Below the pieces are notes generated by a model. It did no database searches and was not told where the DNA came from. It saw only the letters and a program-made list of their open reading frames with translations. From positions 310,001 through 374,000 of the forward strand of contig NZ_CP006951.1 in the NCBI RefSeq assembly GCF_000830885.1: DNA of 64,000 bases. The letters run 5' to 3'. Numbering within the stretch: the stretch's first letter is position 1; the number at the start of each line of letters is the position of its first letter. This stretch comes from Dehalococcoides mccartyi CG5 (GTDB lineage: Bacteria > Chloroflexota > Dehalococcoidia > Dehalococcoidales > Dehalococcoidaceae). The position numbers and the translations under genes are program-made. Positions 28,184 through 35,523 of this stretch are shown here, piece after piece.

Positions 28184-28835
28184 AATTTACCGACCGGTAG
28201 ATTTCAATCATTTGAGCCAGGGTCATCTGACCTGATGCAGACTTATTGCCGTCATTCAGGCTGGCGTAGGTAAAAGGGCTTCCGGCCAGCGGGCAGAGTA
28301 TACGGCTCAGAATGCCCGGTTCCCCCATGGCAAAAGCGACAATTTTCTTATCCGGTATCTCCTTTGTCAGATTAAGCAGATTAATATTATCATTTATTGA
28401 GGTGGCAGTGGTAATTACCTTATATATGTCCGCCTGGTGGGTGAGCATATCCTTTAGGAGCGTCTTAAGCTTGGCCGCAGAAGGAGTATCAGTAAAGTTG
28501 TGATGGGATAACAAGCACTTTGCCTGTGGTCTGAGCCGCCCAAGCACTTCCTCCAGATTGGGGGTGGAATATTCAATATCCAGCATGAAGGCACCGGCGG
28601 ATGCGGCTTTTTCCAGCCTGTTTATCCGCTCAGCTTCATTTCCTTTAAAACTGCCCCCTTCGGCAGACCTGCGGCAGGTGGCCATAAAGGGTTTGTTAAG
28701 TAATACCGCCGTCTCCCGCCAGTTTTCACCCAGCAGATCCAGCCTCAGTTCGTAAAAGGCTGCACCTTCACTCTTCTTCAGGGTCTCAGCCTGAGGAAGC
28801 TGGGTTATTACACAGCAGATTGGCGGTATTTTCAT
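28167..28835 (-). CDS. aroD: 3-dehydroquinate dehydratase, type I
   Basis: Schiff-base class I enzyme. The 222 residues contain YELRLDLLGE (28-37), CLLSHHNFTDTPS with the catalytic His, and IYKVITTATSINDN with the Schiff-base Lys. It dehydrates 3-dehydroquinate to 3-dehydroshikimate. It overlaps aroB by 4 bases and aroE by 17 bases. Confidence 0.95.
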   Translation of the reverse strand: MKIPPICCVITQLPQAETLKKSEGAAFYELRLDLLGENWRETAVLLNKPFMATCRRSAEGGSFKGNEAERINRLEKAASAGAFMLDIEYSTPNLEEVLGRLRPQAKCLLSHHNFTDTPSAAKLKTLLKDMLTHQADIYKVITTATSINDNINLLNLTKEIPDKKIVAFAMGEPGILSRILCPLAGSPFTYASLNDGNKSASGQMTLAQMIEIYRSVNYANHT

Positions 28836-29911
28836 TTCATTTCCTCCAGTACGGAAAGAACATCCGGCTTAAGTATATTTTCAGCTATCAAAGCCTCCCC
28901 TGGTCTTTTTAAGAGTATAAAGCGGATACGTCCGTCTGATACCTTTTTATCATGATGCATGGCTTCAATAATTTTGTCCGGGTCTATATCCTTGGGGTTG
29001 GTGGGTAGCCCGAAATCGGCTATCAGTTTTTCCAGCCGCAAGGCAGTTTCATTTTCGCATAAACCCAGCCTGACCGAGAGTCTGGCGGCAAAACACATGC
29101 CGATAGCTACCGCTGCCCCGTGGCTTTGGCTGAAAGACGAGGTGCTTTCCAGTGCGTGCCCCAGAGTGTGCCCGAAATTCAGTATATTTCTGATGCCGCG
29201 GTCAGTTTCGTCCTGACAGACTATGCTGGCTTTGATGGCGGCAGTCTGGCTGACAATATCCTCCATAACTTCCGGAGAACGGTCTTTGACTGCTTGGGTA
29301 TTTGTTTCCAGCAATCTGAACAACTCACTGCTGCCAATGGCGGCACTCTTTATTATTTCGGCCATGCCGCAGGCAAATTCTTTTTCGGGCAGGGTTTTCA
29401 AGCAGCCGGTATCGGCAATGACTAACCTTGGCTGGTAAAAACTGCCTACAATATTCTTGACCCCGCCATGGTTTACCGCCACTTTGCCGCCGATGCTGGA
29501 ATCTACCTGTGACAGCAGGCTGGTAGGCAGGTGGATAAGCGGGACACCCCGCTGGTAGGTGGCGGCTACAAACCCGCTCAGGTCGCCAATTACCCCGCCG
29601 CCCAAAGCCAGTATCGGGGTATTCCTTTCGGCAAAGTGGTTGATTAGCTGGGGATAGATATGGGCGGCCATATCCAGAGTCTTGTGTATTTCGCCCTCAG
29701 GAAGTTCCAGAAACAAGCTTTCAATGCCCTTTGATTCAAGGTGTTTTTTCAGCTTTTTACCGTAAATCCTGTTTATATCTATATTGGTGATGACTACCAC
29801 TCTGTCACAAGGGATAGCTTCCCTTAGGAGAGTGGCTGTTTCAGACAGTAAATCACTTCCTATCAATATCTTGTATTCACGCCCACTTAGATTAAGCCCA
29901 ATACTTTTCAA
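28832..29911 (-). CDS. aroB: 3-dehydroquinate synthase
   Basis: NAD- and metal-dependent cyclisation of DAHP. The 359 residues have ALGGGVIGDLSGFVAATYQRG (about 103-123), PTSLLSQVDSSIGGKVAVNH, and the metal-ligand region NFGHTLGHALES. The start is TTG at 29911 with AAGGAAAG upstream. It is second in the aromatic operon, 19 bases after aroF. Confidence 0.96.
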   Translation of the reverse strand: MKSIGLNLSGREYKILIGSDLLSETATLLREAIPCDRVVVITNIDINRIYGKKLKKHLESKGIESLFLELPEGEIHKTLDMAAHIYPQLINHFAERNTPILALGGGVIGDLSGFVAATYQRGVPLIHLPTSLLSQVDSSIGGKVAVNHGGVKNIVGSFYQPRLVIADTGCLKTLPEKEFACGMAEIIKSAAIGSSELFRLLETNTQAVKDRSPEVMEDIVSQTAAIKASIVCQDETDRGIRNILNFGHTLGHALESTSSFSQSHGAAVAIGMCFAARLSVRLGLCENETALRLEKLIADFGLPTNPKDIDPDKIIEAMHHDKKVSDGRIRFILLKRPGEALIAENILKPDVLSVLEEMK

Positions 29912-29930
29912 GGTTCTTTCCTTATATATA

Positions 29931-30986
29931 TTAGTGTTTTTTCACCAGTTTGTTTATCTGACGGCAGGTGTCAATGAGTTCTTTCAGTTCCGGCGGAGTT
30001 ATCATTTGGGATGCATCCACCAGAGCTTCTGCCGGGTTGGTATGCACTTCCACCATCAGTCCGTTAGCCCCGGCGGCCATGGCGGCACAGCTCATGCTGT
30101 ATATCAGATCACGCCGTCCGGTGGCATGGCTGGGGTCAACCATGATGGGCAGGTAGGTTTCCTTTAAGGCTATGGGTACTGCCGCCAAATCCAGATTGTA
30201 GCGGGTGAAGCTTTTACCCTTGCCCACCGGCACTATGCCTCTTTCGCACAATATTATATCCTTATTTCCTTCTGCGGCTATATATTCGGCAAAGGAAAGG
30301 AATTCTTCCATACTGGCACCGAAGTGGCGTTTGTACATAACGGGTTTGCCTTTTCTGGCCACTGTTGCCAACAGATCCTGATCATACATATTGCGCGAGC
30401 CTACCTGTAGTATGTCTACAAATTCGGCTACCAAATCTGCCTGTGATTCGCCCCGCACCTCGGTCATTACTGCCATCTCAAAGCGTTCTCCGGCCTCTTT
30501 CAGCCAGGAAAGGGCTTCGGTGGCCTCATCCTTGCCGGCAGAACCCAGCCCCTGGAAAGAATGGACAGATGAGCGGGGTTTGTAAACGCCGCCTCTGAGT
30601 ATCTGGGCACCGGCCATCTTTGCCCCTTCGGCTATTTTCATCAGGGCTTCTTTGCTTTCCACTGCGCAAGGCCCGGCAATGAAGACCGGCTCGTCTCCGC
30701 CGATAATTATATCTTTTACTTTTATCTCACGGGTCATTCCTTCAGCCTGCCACAGGTTTGAGTATTCGCGGCTGATAAGCTTGTACGGGGTTTCCACCAT
30801 ACGGGCTTCCTTGACGCCGGGCAAGCTGGAAAAGTAAGCAAACGGGATAGATTTTTCATCTCCTATAAGGCCGATAATGGTTCTGAATGCCCCCTTTGAT
30901 ACATCGGTCTTGAGACCGCAGCGGCGAACCTCGGCAATTACGTTTTCTAGTTCTTCCTGACTGGCATCTTTTTTCATGATAATCAT
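29931..30986 (-). CDS. aroF: 3-deoxy-7-phosphoheptulonate (DAHP) synthase with N-terminal ferredoxin-like domain
   Basis: Condenses PEP and erythrose 4-phosphate, the committed step to aromatic amino acids. The 351 residues comprise an N-terminal ferredoxin-like regulatory domain (about 1-70), as in the Thermotoga-type type I beta enzyme, then the barrel with FIAGPCAVES, GGVYKPRSSVHSFQGLG, QVGSRNMYDQDLL, VMYKRHFGAS and PIMVDPSHATGRRDL. The regulatory domain suggests Tyr/Phe feedback inhibition on top of the attenuation upstream. The ATG at 30986 follows AAAGGAGA. It is first in the nine-gene operon. Confidence 0.95.
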   Translation of the reverse strand: MIIMKKDASQEELENVIAEVRRCGLKTDVSKGAFRTIIGLIGDEKSIPFAYFSSLPGVKEARMVETPYKLISREYSNLWQAEGMTREIKVKDIIIGGDEPVFIAGPCAVESKEALMKIAEGAKMAGAQILRGGVYKPRSSVHSFQGLGSAGKDEATEALSWLKEAGERFEMAVMTEVRGESQADLVAEFVDILQVGSRNMYDQDLLATVARKGKPVMYKRHFGASMEEFLSFAEYIAAEGNKDIILCERGIVPVGKGKSFTRYNLDLAAVPIALKETYLPIMVDPSHATGRRDLIYSMSCAAMAAGANGLMVEVHTNPAEALVDASQMITPPELKELIDTCRQINKLVKKH

Positions 30987-31027
30987 GGTTTGCTTTCTCC
31001 TTTGCTTTTTATACCCGTATAAATCAA

Positions 31028-31054
31028 AAATCCCCCCGTTGCCTGGGAGGATTT
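31028..31054 (-). terminator. Attenuator terminator of the aromatic operon
   Basis: On the minus strand AAATCCTCCC (31054-31045) pairs with GGGGGGATTT (31037-31028), 10 bp with one G-U, around a 7-base loop. T-rich sequence follows (TTTTTGATTT counting the last stem bases). It lies 42 bases before the aroF ATG, inside the leader rather than at an operon end. Confidence 0.85.
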
Positions 31055-31121
31055 CTAACTTACTAATTGGTGGTTATTGGTTTTTTAGTAAAACGTTATC
31101 TCCCAAGCGATCCTATCTTGG
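31042..31121 (-). promoter_or_regulatory. Alternative antiterminator and protector structures of the aro attenuator
   Basis: In the minus-strand RNA, segment 1 CCAAG (31121-31117) can pair with segment 2 CUUGGGAG (31107-31100). Segment 2 can instead pair over 8 bp with segment 3 CUCCCAGG (31049-31042), which is part of the terminator's 5' arm. A 7-bp hairpin UUACUAA/UUAGUAA (31091-31085 with 31066-31060) sits between segments 2 and 3 and would bring them together. AAACGUU (31156-31150) with AACGUUU (31097-31091) can close the 1:2 stem from outside. Confidence 0.8.
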
Positions 31122-31161
31122 TAAAGTAGTAATAGTTTCTAAAGGATTTAACGTTTAACAT
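31096..31161 (-). CDS. Tyr/Phe-rich leader peptide of the aromatic operon
   Basis: A 21-codon frame from ATG 31161 to TAA 31096, too short for ordinary gene calling. Residues 6-15 read SFRNYYYFTK: three consecutive Tyr codons flanked by Phe codons, both end products of this operon. Segment 1 of the attenuator (CCAAG) covers codons 14-15, directly after the Tyr/Phe run, and segment 2 covers the last codons before the stop. This is the arrangement expected of a sensor peptide. The ATG is about 3 bases from the predicted transcription start, with no ribosome site, so translation would be leaderless. Confidence 0.8.
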   Translation of the reverse strand: MLNVKSFRNYYYFTKIGSLGR

Positions 31162-31170
31162 AGTTGAATG

Positions 31171-31200
31171 ACAATAGCATAGCTGAAAAGGGTTTGTCAA
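31171..31200 (-). promoter_or_regulatory. Promoter of the aromatic amino acid operon
   Basis: The minus strand reads TTGACA (31195-31200), an 18-base spacer ending TGC, and TATTGT (31171-31176): a perfect -35 and an extended -10. The predicted start is about 31164. The -35 shares bases with the -35 of the divergent rpsL promoter P1. Confidence 0.8.
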
Positions 31201-31222
31201 GAGAACTATTTAGTGCTATTAT
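31194..31222 (+). promoter_or_regulatory. Ribosomal superoperon promoter P1
   Basis: TTGTCA (31194-31199), 17 bases ending TGC, TATTAT (31217-31222): a near-consensus promoter with an extended -10. The predicted start is about 31229, giving a leader of about 278 bases before rpsL. The -35 overlaps the minus-strand TTGACA of the aro promoter through the shared TTGTCAA. Confidence 0.7.
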
Positions 31223-31235
31223 ATGTAGTCTTTTT

Positions 31236-31315
31236 CCCTGGTGGTTGTTATCGGTCGGGCAGCGGATAAGTGCCCTGAGGCAGACGGGGGTGTTCTCCAG
31301 CTTCAAACCAGCGGG
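31236..31315 (+). other. Possible structured RNA in the rpsL leader
   Basis: GC-rich compared with the flanks. By eye it can close as CCC/UGGU (31236-31242) with ACCA and GGG (31307-31315), enclosing a 5-bp hairpin GGGCA/UGCCC (31257-31261, 31271-31275) and a weaker CUG/CAG stem (31275-31277, 31298-31300). This resembles a three-way junction. I do not recognise a known riboswitch, SRP RNA or 6S RNA. It lies between P1 and P2, so only P1 transcripts carry it. Confidence 0.3.
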
Positions 31316-31334
31316 TTGTCAGTGATGGGTGGAG

Positions 31335-31363
31335 TTGACATCCATATATTGCTGTGCTAGACT
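31335..31363 (+). promoter_or_regulatory. Ribosomal superoperon promoter P2
   Basis: TTGACA (31335-31340), 17 bases ending TGC, TAGACT (31358-31363): a perfect -35, ideal spacing and an extended -10. The predicted start is about 31370, leaving a leader of about 137 bases with two hairpins. Confidence 0.75.
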
Positions 31364-31394
31364 AACTTTCTGTTTGTGGTTAACTTTCAGGTTT

Positions 31395-31413
31395 GACCAT
31401 ATCCATTATGGTC
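31395..31413 (+). other. rpsL leader hairpin A
   Basis: GACCATA-TCCAT-TATGGTC is a perfect 7-bp stem with a 5-base loop, present in both P1 and P2 transcripts. No T-run follows. It may be a regulatory leader structure. Confidence 0.5.
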
Positions 31414-31427
31414 GCCTTATAGATTTT

Positions 31428-31450
31428 AAGGATGGGCCTGGCTCATCCTT
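31428..31450 (+). other. rpsL leader hairpin B
   Basis: AAGGATGGGC-CTG-GCTCATCCTT is a 10-bp stem (one G-U) with a 3-base loop, 57 bases before the rpsL ATG. What follows (ATTGATTG) is not a terminator tract, so read-through is expected unless a protein changes the fold. Confidence 0.55.
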
Positions 31451-31506
31451 ATTGATTGAAAACGGGAAAATTATTAAAACAGCAATTGTTAACAGGAAGG
31501 TACAGT

Positions 31507-31941
31507 ATGCCAACGGTTAATCAGCTAGTAAGAAAAGGGCGCACAAGTGCGGCCAAGAAGTACAAGGCACCTGCGCTGCATTACAGTTTCAATTCTCTGC
31601 GCAACAAGGTAGCTTTCGGTGATGGCTCTCCCCAGAAAAGGGGCGTCTGCACCCAGGTAAAAACCACTACTCCTAAAAAGCCGAATTCGGCTTTGCGCAA
31701 GATTGCCAGAGTAAGGCTGAGCAACCATATGGAAGTTACTGCTTATATCCCCGGTGAAGGCCATAATCTTCAGGAACACTCTGTGGTTCTGATACGTGGC
31801 GGCCGTGTGCCTGACCTACCGGGTGTTCGTTATCACATCATTCGCGGTACTCTTGATACCGCTGGTGTGGCAAATCGGCAGCAGGGTCGCAGCAGATACG
31901 GCGCCAAAAAAGGCAAAGCCGCTCCTGCCAAGAAGAAATAA
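31507..31941 (+). CDS. rpsL: 30S ribosomal protein S12
   Basis: Decoding-centre protein. The 144 residues include [32 protein letters not shown] (the streptomycin region with Lys in PKKPNS), [13 protein letters not shown] and [10 protein letters not shown] start at the ATG at 31507, with AGGAAGG 6 bases upstream; the open frame begins earlier at 31456 but that part is leader. The Ala/Lys tail is a little longer than in E. coli. First gene of the superoperon. Confidence 0.97.
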
Positions 31942-31954
31942 CCGGAGATAAAAT

Positions 31955-32425
31955 ATGCCTAGAAGAGCACGAAAATTTAAAAGAGCAGTTGCCCCGGATT
32001 CCAGGTATAACAGCCTGATGCTTTCCAATTTCATAAACAAGCTTATGATGCATGGCCAGAAGGCCACCGCCCAGAGGATTGTTTATGATGCAATTGATAT
32101 AATGGGTAAACAGGAAAATAAAGAGGGTTTGGCGGTATTTGAGCAGGGTCTTAAAAATGCCACTCCTTTTATTGAGGTTAAACCCCGCCGTGTAGGCGGT
32201 GCTACTTACCAGGTACCTATTGAGGTGCGTCCTGACCGCGCCCAGACCATGGCCATGCGCTGGATTATTAAGGCCGCCCGCAAGCGGACCGGCAAGTCTA
32301 TGGCTGAAAGGTTGGCTTCTGAAATGCTGGAAGCCTCCCGTGAGCAGGGTGCTGCTGTTAAGAAAAGAGAAGAGACCCACAAGATGGCCGAGGCCAACCG
32401 CGCTTTCGCCCATTACAGGTGGTAG
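31955..32425 (+). CDS. rpsG: 30S ribosomal protein S7
   Basis: 156 residues, normal length. MPRRARKFKR start, LSNFINKLMMHGQKATAQRI and RRVGGATYQVPIEVRPDRA are S7 signatures. It nucleates assembly of the 3' domain of 16S rRNA. In enterobacteria S7 represses the str operon; no S7-like site is evident in the 13-base S12-S7 gap here. Confidence 0.97.
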   Translation: MPRRARKFKRAVAPDSRYNSLMLSNFINKLMMHGQKATAQRIVYDAIDIMGKQENKEGLAVFEQGLKNATPFIEVKPRRVGGATYQVPIEVRPDRAQTMAMRWIIKAARKRTGKSMAERLASEMLEASREQGAAVKKREETHKMAEANRAFAHYRW

Positions 32426-32447
32426 AGAGAAAATAGGGGGAATTGGA

Positions 32448-32463
32448 TAACCCTGACGGGTTA
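32448..32463 (+). other. Hairpin before fusA
   Basis: TAACCC-TGAC-GGGTTA is a perfect 6-bp stem with a 4-base loop, 17 bases ahead of the fusA ATG, where a strong Shine-Dalgarno is lacking. Possible translational control of EF-G. Confidence 0.4.
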
Positions 32464-32480
32464 CCCAGAGTTTAGATAAT

Positions 32481-34562
32481 ATGAGCGACAGGAAATACCC
32501 TCTGGAGAGGGTTCGTAATATAGGTATCATTGCCCACATAGACGCCGGAAAGACGACTACGACTGAGCGTATCCTTTACCTTACCAAACGTACCCATAAA
32601 ATCGGCAATATTGACGAGGGTACCACCGTAATGGACTGGATGGAGCAGGAAAAAGCCAGAGGTATAACTATTACTTCTGCCGCTACTTCTGCTTACTGGA
32701 ATGGGCATCACCTTAACATTATAGATACTCCCGGACATGTGGATTTTACCGCTGAGGTTGAGCGCAGTCTGCGTGTACTTGATGGCGGGGTGGTGGTATT
32801 TGACGGAGTGGCCGGTGTTGAAGCCCAGTCTGAAACTGTATGGCGTCAGGCCAGCCGCTATGGTGTACCCCGTATCTGCTTTATTAACAAGATGGACCGC
32901 ACCGGTGCTAATTACGAACGTACTCTGGGTATGATTGCAGAACGCCTTAAGGCCAAATATCTGCCTCTTCAGATACCCATTGGTTGTGCTGAAACTTTCC
33001 GCGGCAACTGTGACCTGCTTGATTTCAAGTGTTACGGTATGGATAACAGCCCGGAAGAACCTGTTGAAACATTTGATTTGCCCGCTGCTGAAAAAGAACG
33101 GGCTGTGAAATTCCGCAATATGATGATAGAGCGTCTGGCTGAAGAAGATGACGAGGTTATGGAAGCCTATCTGGCCGGTGAAGAACTGCCGATAGAAAAG
33201 CTGAAAGCCGCTATCCGCCGGGTATGTTTGGCCAATAAAGCCATTCCCATATTCTGCGGCACTTCTCTTCGCAACAAGGGCGTAAAAAGACTGCTGGATG
33301 CGGTCTGTGACTATCTGCCTTCACCTTTGGACATTCCGGCTATGAAAGGGACTGATCCTAAAACTGGTGAATCGATAGAGCGTCATACCAGTGACACCGA
33401 GCCTTTCTCCGCTCTGGCTTTTAAGATTGTATCCGACCCGTTTGTAGGTCGTCTGGTATACTTCCGGATTTACTCCGGTAGCATTTCAGCCGGCTCCGGT
33501 GCTTATAACAGCACCCGCGGTGAGCGTGAACGCATAGGCCGTCTTATCCGTATGCATGCCAATGACCGTGAAGAGATTGAGTATGCTGATGCGGGTGAAA
33601 TCGTGGCCAGTCTGGGTCTTCGCAATACCTTTACCGGTGACACCTTGTGCGACCAGAATGCTCCGATTTTGCTTGAAAATATCAAGTTCCCTGAACCGGT
33701 TATCAATTTGGCCATAGAGCCTAAGACCCGTTCGGACCAGGATAAGATGACTGAAGGTCTGCAGAAACTGGCTGAAGAAGATCCTACTTTCAAGGTCAAG
33801 TTTGATGATGAGACCGGACAAACTGTTATATATGGTATGGGAGAACTTCACCTTGATGTGCTGGTCAGCCGGTTGCTGTCTGAGTTCAAGGTTAATGCAG
33901 GCGTGGGTAAACCCCGCGTAGCGTATCGTGAGGCCATTACCGCTCATGCCAAGGCACAGGGTAAATTTGTCCGCCAGTCCGGTGGTCGCGGTCAATATGG
34001 TGATGTTACTATTGAGATTGAACCCCGTGAGCGCGGCGCAGGTTACGAATTTGTTGATAACGTTAAGGGTGGGGCTATACCCCGCAACTTCCTGATGGCG
34101 GCAGAGTCCGGTATCAGGGATACGTTGGAGACTGGTGTATATGCCGGTTACCCCATGGTTGATGTAAAAGTAATCGCCACTGATGGTAGCTACCATGATG
34201 TAGACTCTAATGAAAATGCTTTCAAGATGGCTGGTTCCATGGCTATCAAAGCGGCTGTTGCCAAGGCAAAACCGATACTGCTTGAGCCCATTATGAAACT
34301 TGAAGCAGTCACTCCTGAAGAATATATGGGTGATGTTATCGGTGACCTGAATTCACGCCGGGGGCAGATTATCTCAGTAGAACCCAGTCCTGAAACTACC
34401 GTTATCACTGGCACCGTGCCTTTGGCTGAAAGCTTTGGTTATACTACGGATCTTCGGTCAGTAACCAAGGGACGGGCTACTTTCTCTATGGAGTTTGAAT
34501 CTTATCGTGAAATGCCAGGCGAATTGGCCACGCAGGTCGTTGAAGCCGCCGGCAAGAAATAA
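32481..34562 (+). CDS. fusA: Elongation factor G
   Basis: Translocation GTPase. The 693 residues include G1 AHIDAGKTTTTERIL (about 18-32), the switch I region GTTVMDWMEQEKARGITITS, G3 DTPGHVDF and G4 NKMDR, then domains II-V with RGQYGDV and GYPMVDVKV. It follows S7, but unlike the classical str operon no tuf gene follows; rpsJ comes 24 bases later. Confidence 0.97.
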   Translation: MSDRKYPLERVRNIGIIAHIDAGKTTTTERILYLTKRTHKIGNIDEGTTVMDWMEQEKARGITITSAATSAYWNGHHLNIIDTPGHVDFTAEVERSLRVLDGGVVVFDGVAGVEAQSETVWRQASRYGVPRICFINKMDRTGANYERTLGMIAERLKAKYLPLQIPIGCAETFRGNCDLLDFKCYGMDNSPEEPVETFDLPAAEKERAVKFRNMMIERLAEEDDEVMEAYLAGEELPIEKLKAAIRRVCLANKAIPIFCGTSLRNKGVKRLLDAVCDYLPSPLDIPAMKGTDPKTGESIERHTSDTEPFSALAFKIVSDPFVGRLVYFRIYSGSISAGSGAYNSTRGERERIGRLIRMHANDREEIEYADAGEIVASLGLRNTFTGDTLCDQNAPILLENIKFPEPVINLAIEPKTRSDQDKMTEGLQKLAEEDPTFKVKFDDETGQTVIYGMGELHLDVLVSRLLSEFKVNAGVGKPRVAYREAITAHAKAQGKFVRQSGGRGQYGDVTIEIEPRERGAGYEFVDNVKGGAIPRNFLMAAESGIRDTLETGVYAGYPMVDVKVIATDGSYHDVDSNENAFKMAGSMAIKAAVAKAKPILLEPIMKLEAVTPEEYMGDVIGDLNSRRGQIISVEPSPETTVITGTVPLAESFGYTTDLRSVTKGRATFSMEFESYREMPGELATQVVEAAGKK

Positions 34563-34586
34563 GTATACTGGTTAGGGTGATATTGT

Positions 34587-34895
34587 ATGGCTAAACAAAA
34601 AATCAGGATAAAACTCAAGGGCTTTGACCACAAGATTCTGGATCAGTCTGCATTGCAGATTGTAGAAGCTCTGGAACGGACAGGGGCTACTATATCAGGG
34701 CCGGTTCCTCTGCCTACCCGTATCCAGCGTTACAGTGTCATACGCGCATCCTTTATTGATAAGGATTCACAGGAACAGTTTGAGATAAGGACTCATAAAC
34801 GTCTTATTGACATAGTGGAAACTACATCTAAGACTATTGATGCCTTAACCAATCTGAACCTCCCAGCTGGCGTAAGCATAGATATTAAACTTTAG
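34587..34895 (+). CDS. rpsJ: 30S ribosomal protein S10
   Basis: 102 residues, typical size: [37 protein letters not shown] and the C-terminal [11 protein letters not shown]. It is also the NusE antitermination partner of NusB. First gene of the S10 section, joined to fusA by a 24-base gap without a terminator or visible promoter. Confidence 0.97.
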   Translation: MAKQKIRIKLKGFDHKILDQSALQIVEALERTGATISGPVPLPTRIQRYSVIRASFIDKDSQEQFEIRTHKRLIDIVETTSKTIDALTNLNLPAGVSIDIKL

Positions 34896-34903
34896 GAACG
34901 AAT

Positions 34904-35521
34904 ATGATTCAAGGTATTATCGGTAAAAAAATCGGTATGACCCAGATATTCCAAGAGGACGGCAAGGCTCAGCCGGTCACCTTGGTGGAGGCTGGTCCGT
35001 GTGTAGTGGTCCAGGTCAAGACCGAAAAGCAGGACGGCTATGAGGCTGTTCAGCTAGGTTACGGCAAGGCCAAGCATATCACTTCGGCTGTAAAGGGCCA
35101 GTGCAGAGGCTTTGGTGAATTCAAAGTGCTGCGCGAAGTAGATGTTGATGATATTGCGGCGGTCAGTGTCGGTGACCAGATTACGGTCAGTGACTTTAAG
35201 GACGGCGAAAAGATAGACGCCAGTGGCGTCTCCAGAGGGCGTGGTTTCTCAGGCGTTGTAAAACGCTGGCATTTTGCCGGTGGTCCCAAAACCCATGGTC
35301 AATCTGACCGTCATAGGGCTCCGGGTTCCATCGGTTCCACCACCACCCCCGGCCGTATTTATAAGGGCAAGCACATGGCGGGTCACATGGGGAACGAGGC
35401 GGTTACTATCCGCAATCTGGTTGTGCTTAAAACCGACGCAGAGAAAAATCTGCTGATGGTCAAGGGCGCTATCCCCGGTGGCAAGAATACTATAATATTA
35501 ATTAAGAAAACGGGTAAATAA
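34904..35521 (+). CDS. rplC: 50S ribosomal protein L3
   Basis: 205 residues with GIIGKKIGMTQIF at the start and the peptidyl-transferase-reaching loop (KRWHFAGGPKTHGQSDRHRAPGSIGS region, about 118-150), including the Gln-containing methylation region. Early 23S assembly protein. Gap of 8 bases after rpsJ. Confidence 0.97.
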   Translation: MIQGIIGKKIGMTQIFQEDGKAQPVTLVEAGPCVVVQVKTEKQDGYEAVQLGYGKAKHITSAVKGQCRGFGEFKVLREVDVDDIAAVSVGDQITVSDFKDGEKIDASGVSRGRGFSGVVKRWHFAGGPKTHGQSDRHRAPGSIGSTTTPGRIYKGKHMAGHMGNEAVTIRNLVVLKTDAEKNLLMVKGAIPGGKNTIILIKKTGK

Positions 35522-35523
35522 AC

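Larger units (their letters stand above)
30987..31506. other. Intergenic control region between the aromatic and ribosomal operons
   Basis: A 520-base gap between divergent operons. The minus side (30987-31200) holds a promoter, leader peptide and attenuator for aroF. The plus side (31194-31506) holds two tandem promoters and a structured leader for rpsL. The individual elements are listed separately. The open frame at 31329-31520 is not considered a gene. Confidence 0.85.

Noticed and set aside
30990-31165. T-box leader upstream of aroF
   Set aside because: No T-box sequence or specifier-loop architecture was found. The Tyr/Phe-coding ORF and exclusive stems explain the terminator better.
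31236-31316. Possible SRP RNA, 6S RNA or tRNA upstream of rpsL
   Set aside because: The SRP tetraloop motif (GGTCAGG...GGAAGCAGCC) and a tRNA T-arm/acceptor pairing are absent. A CCCUGAG string recalls 6S RNA, but no matching long closing stem was found.
31329-31520. Plus-strand open frame of 63 codons ahead of rpsL
   Set aside because: It spans promoter P2 and the two leader hairpins, overlaps the rpsL start in another frame, has no ribosome site, and its product (Cys/Leu/Phe-rich start, no family) looks like chance.
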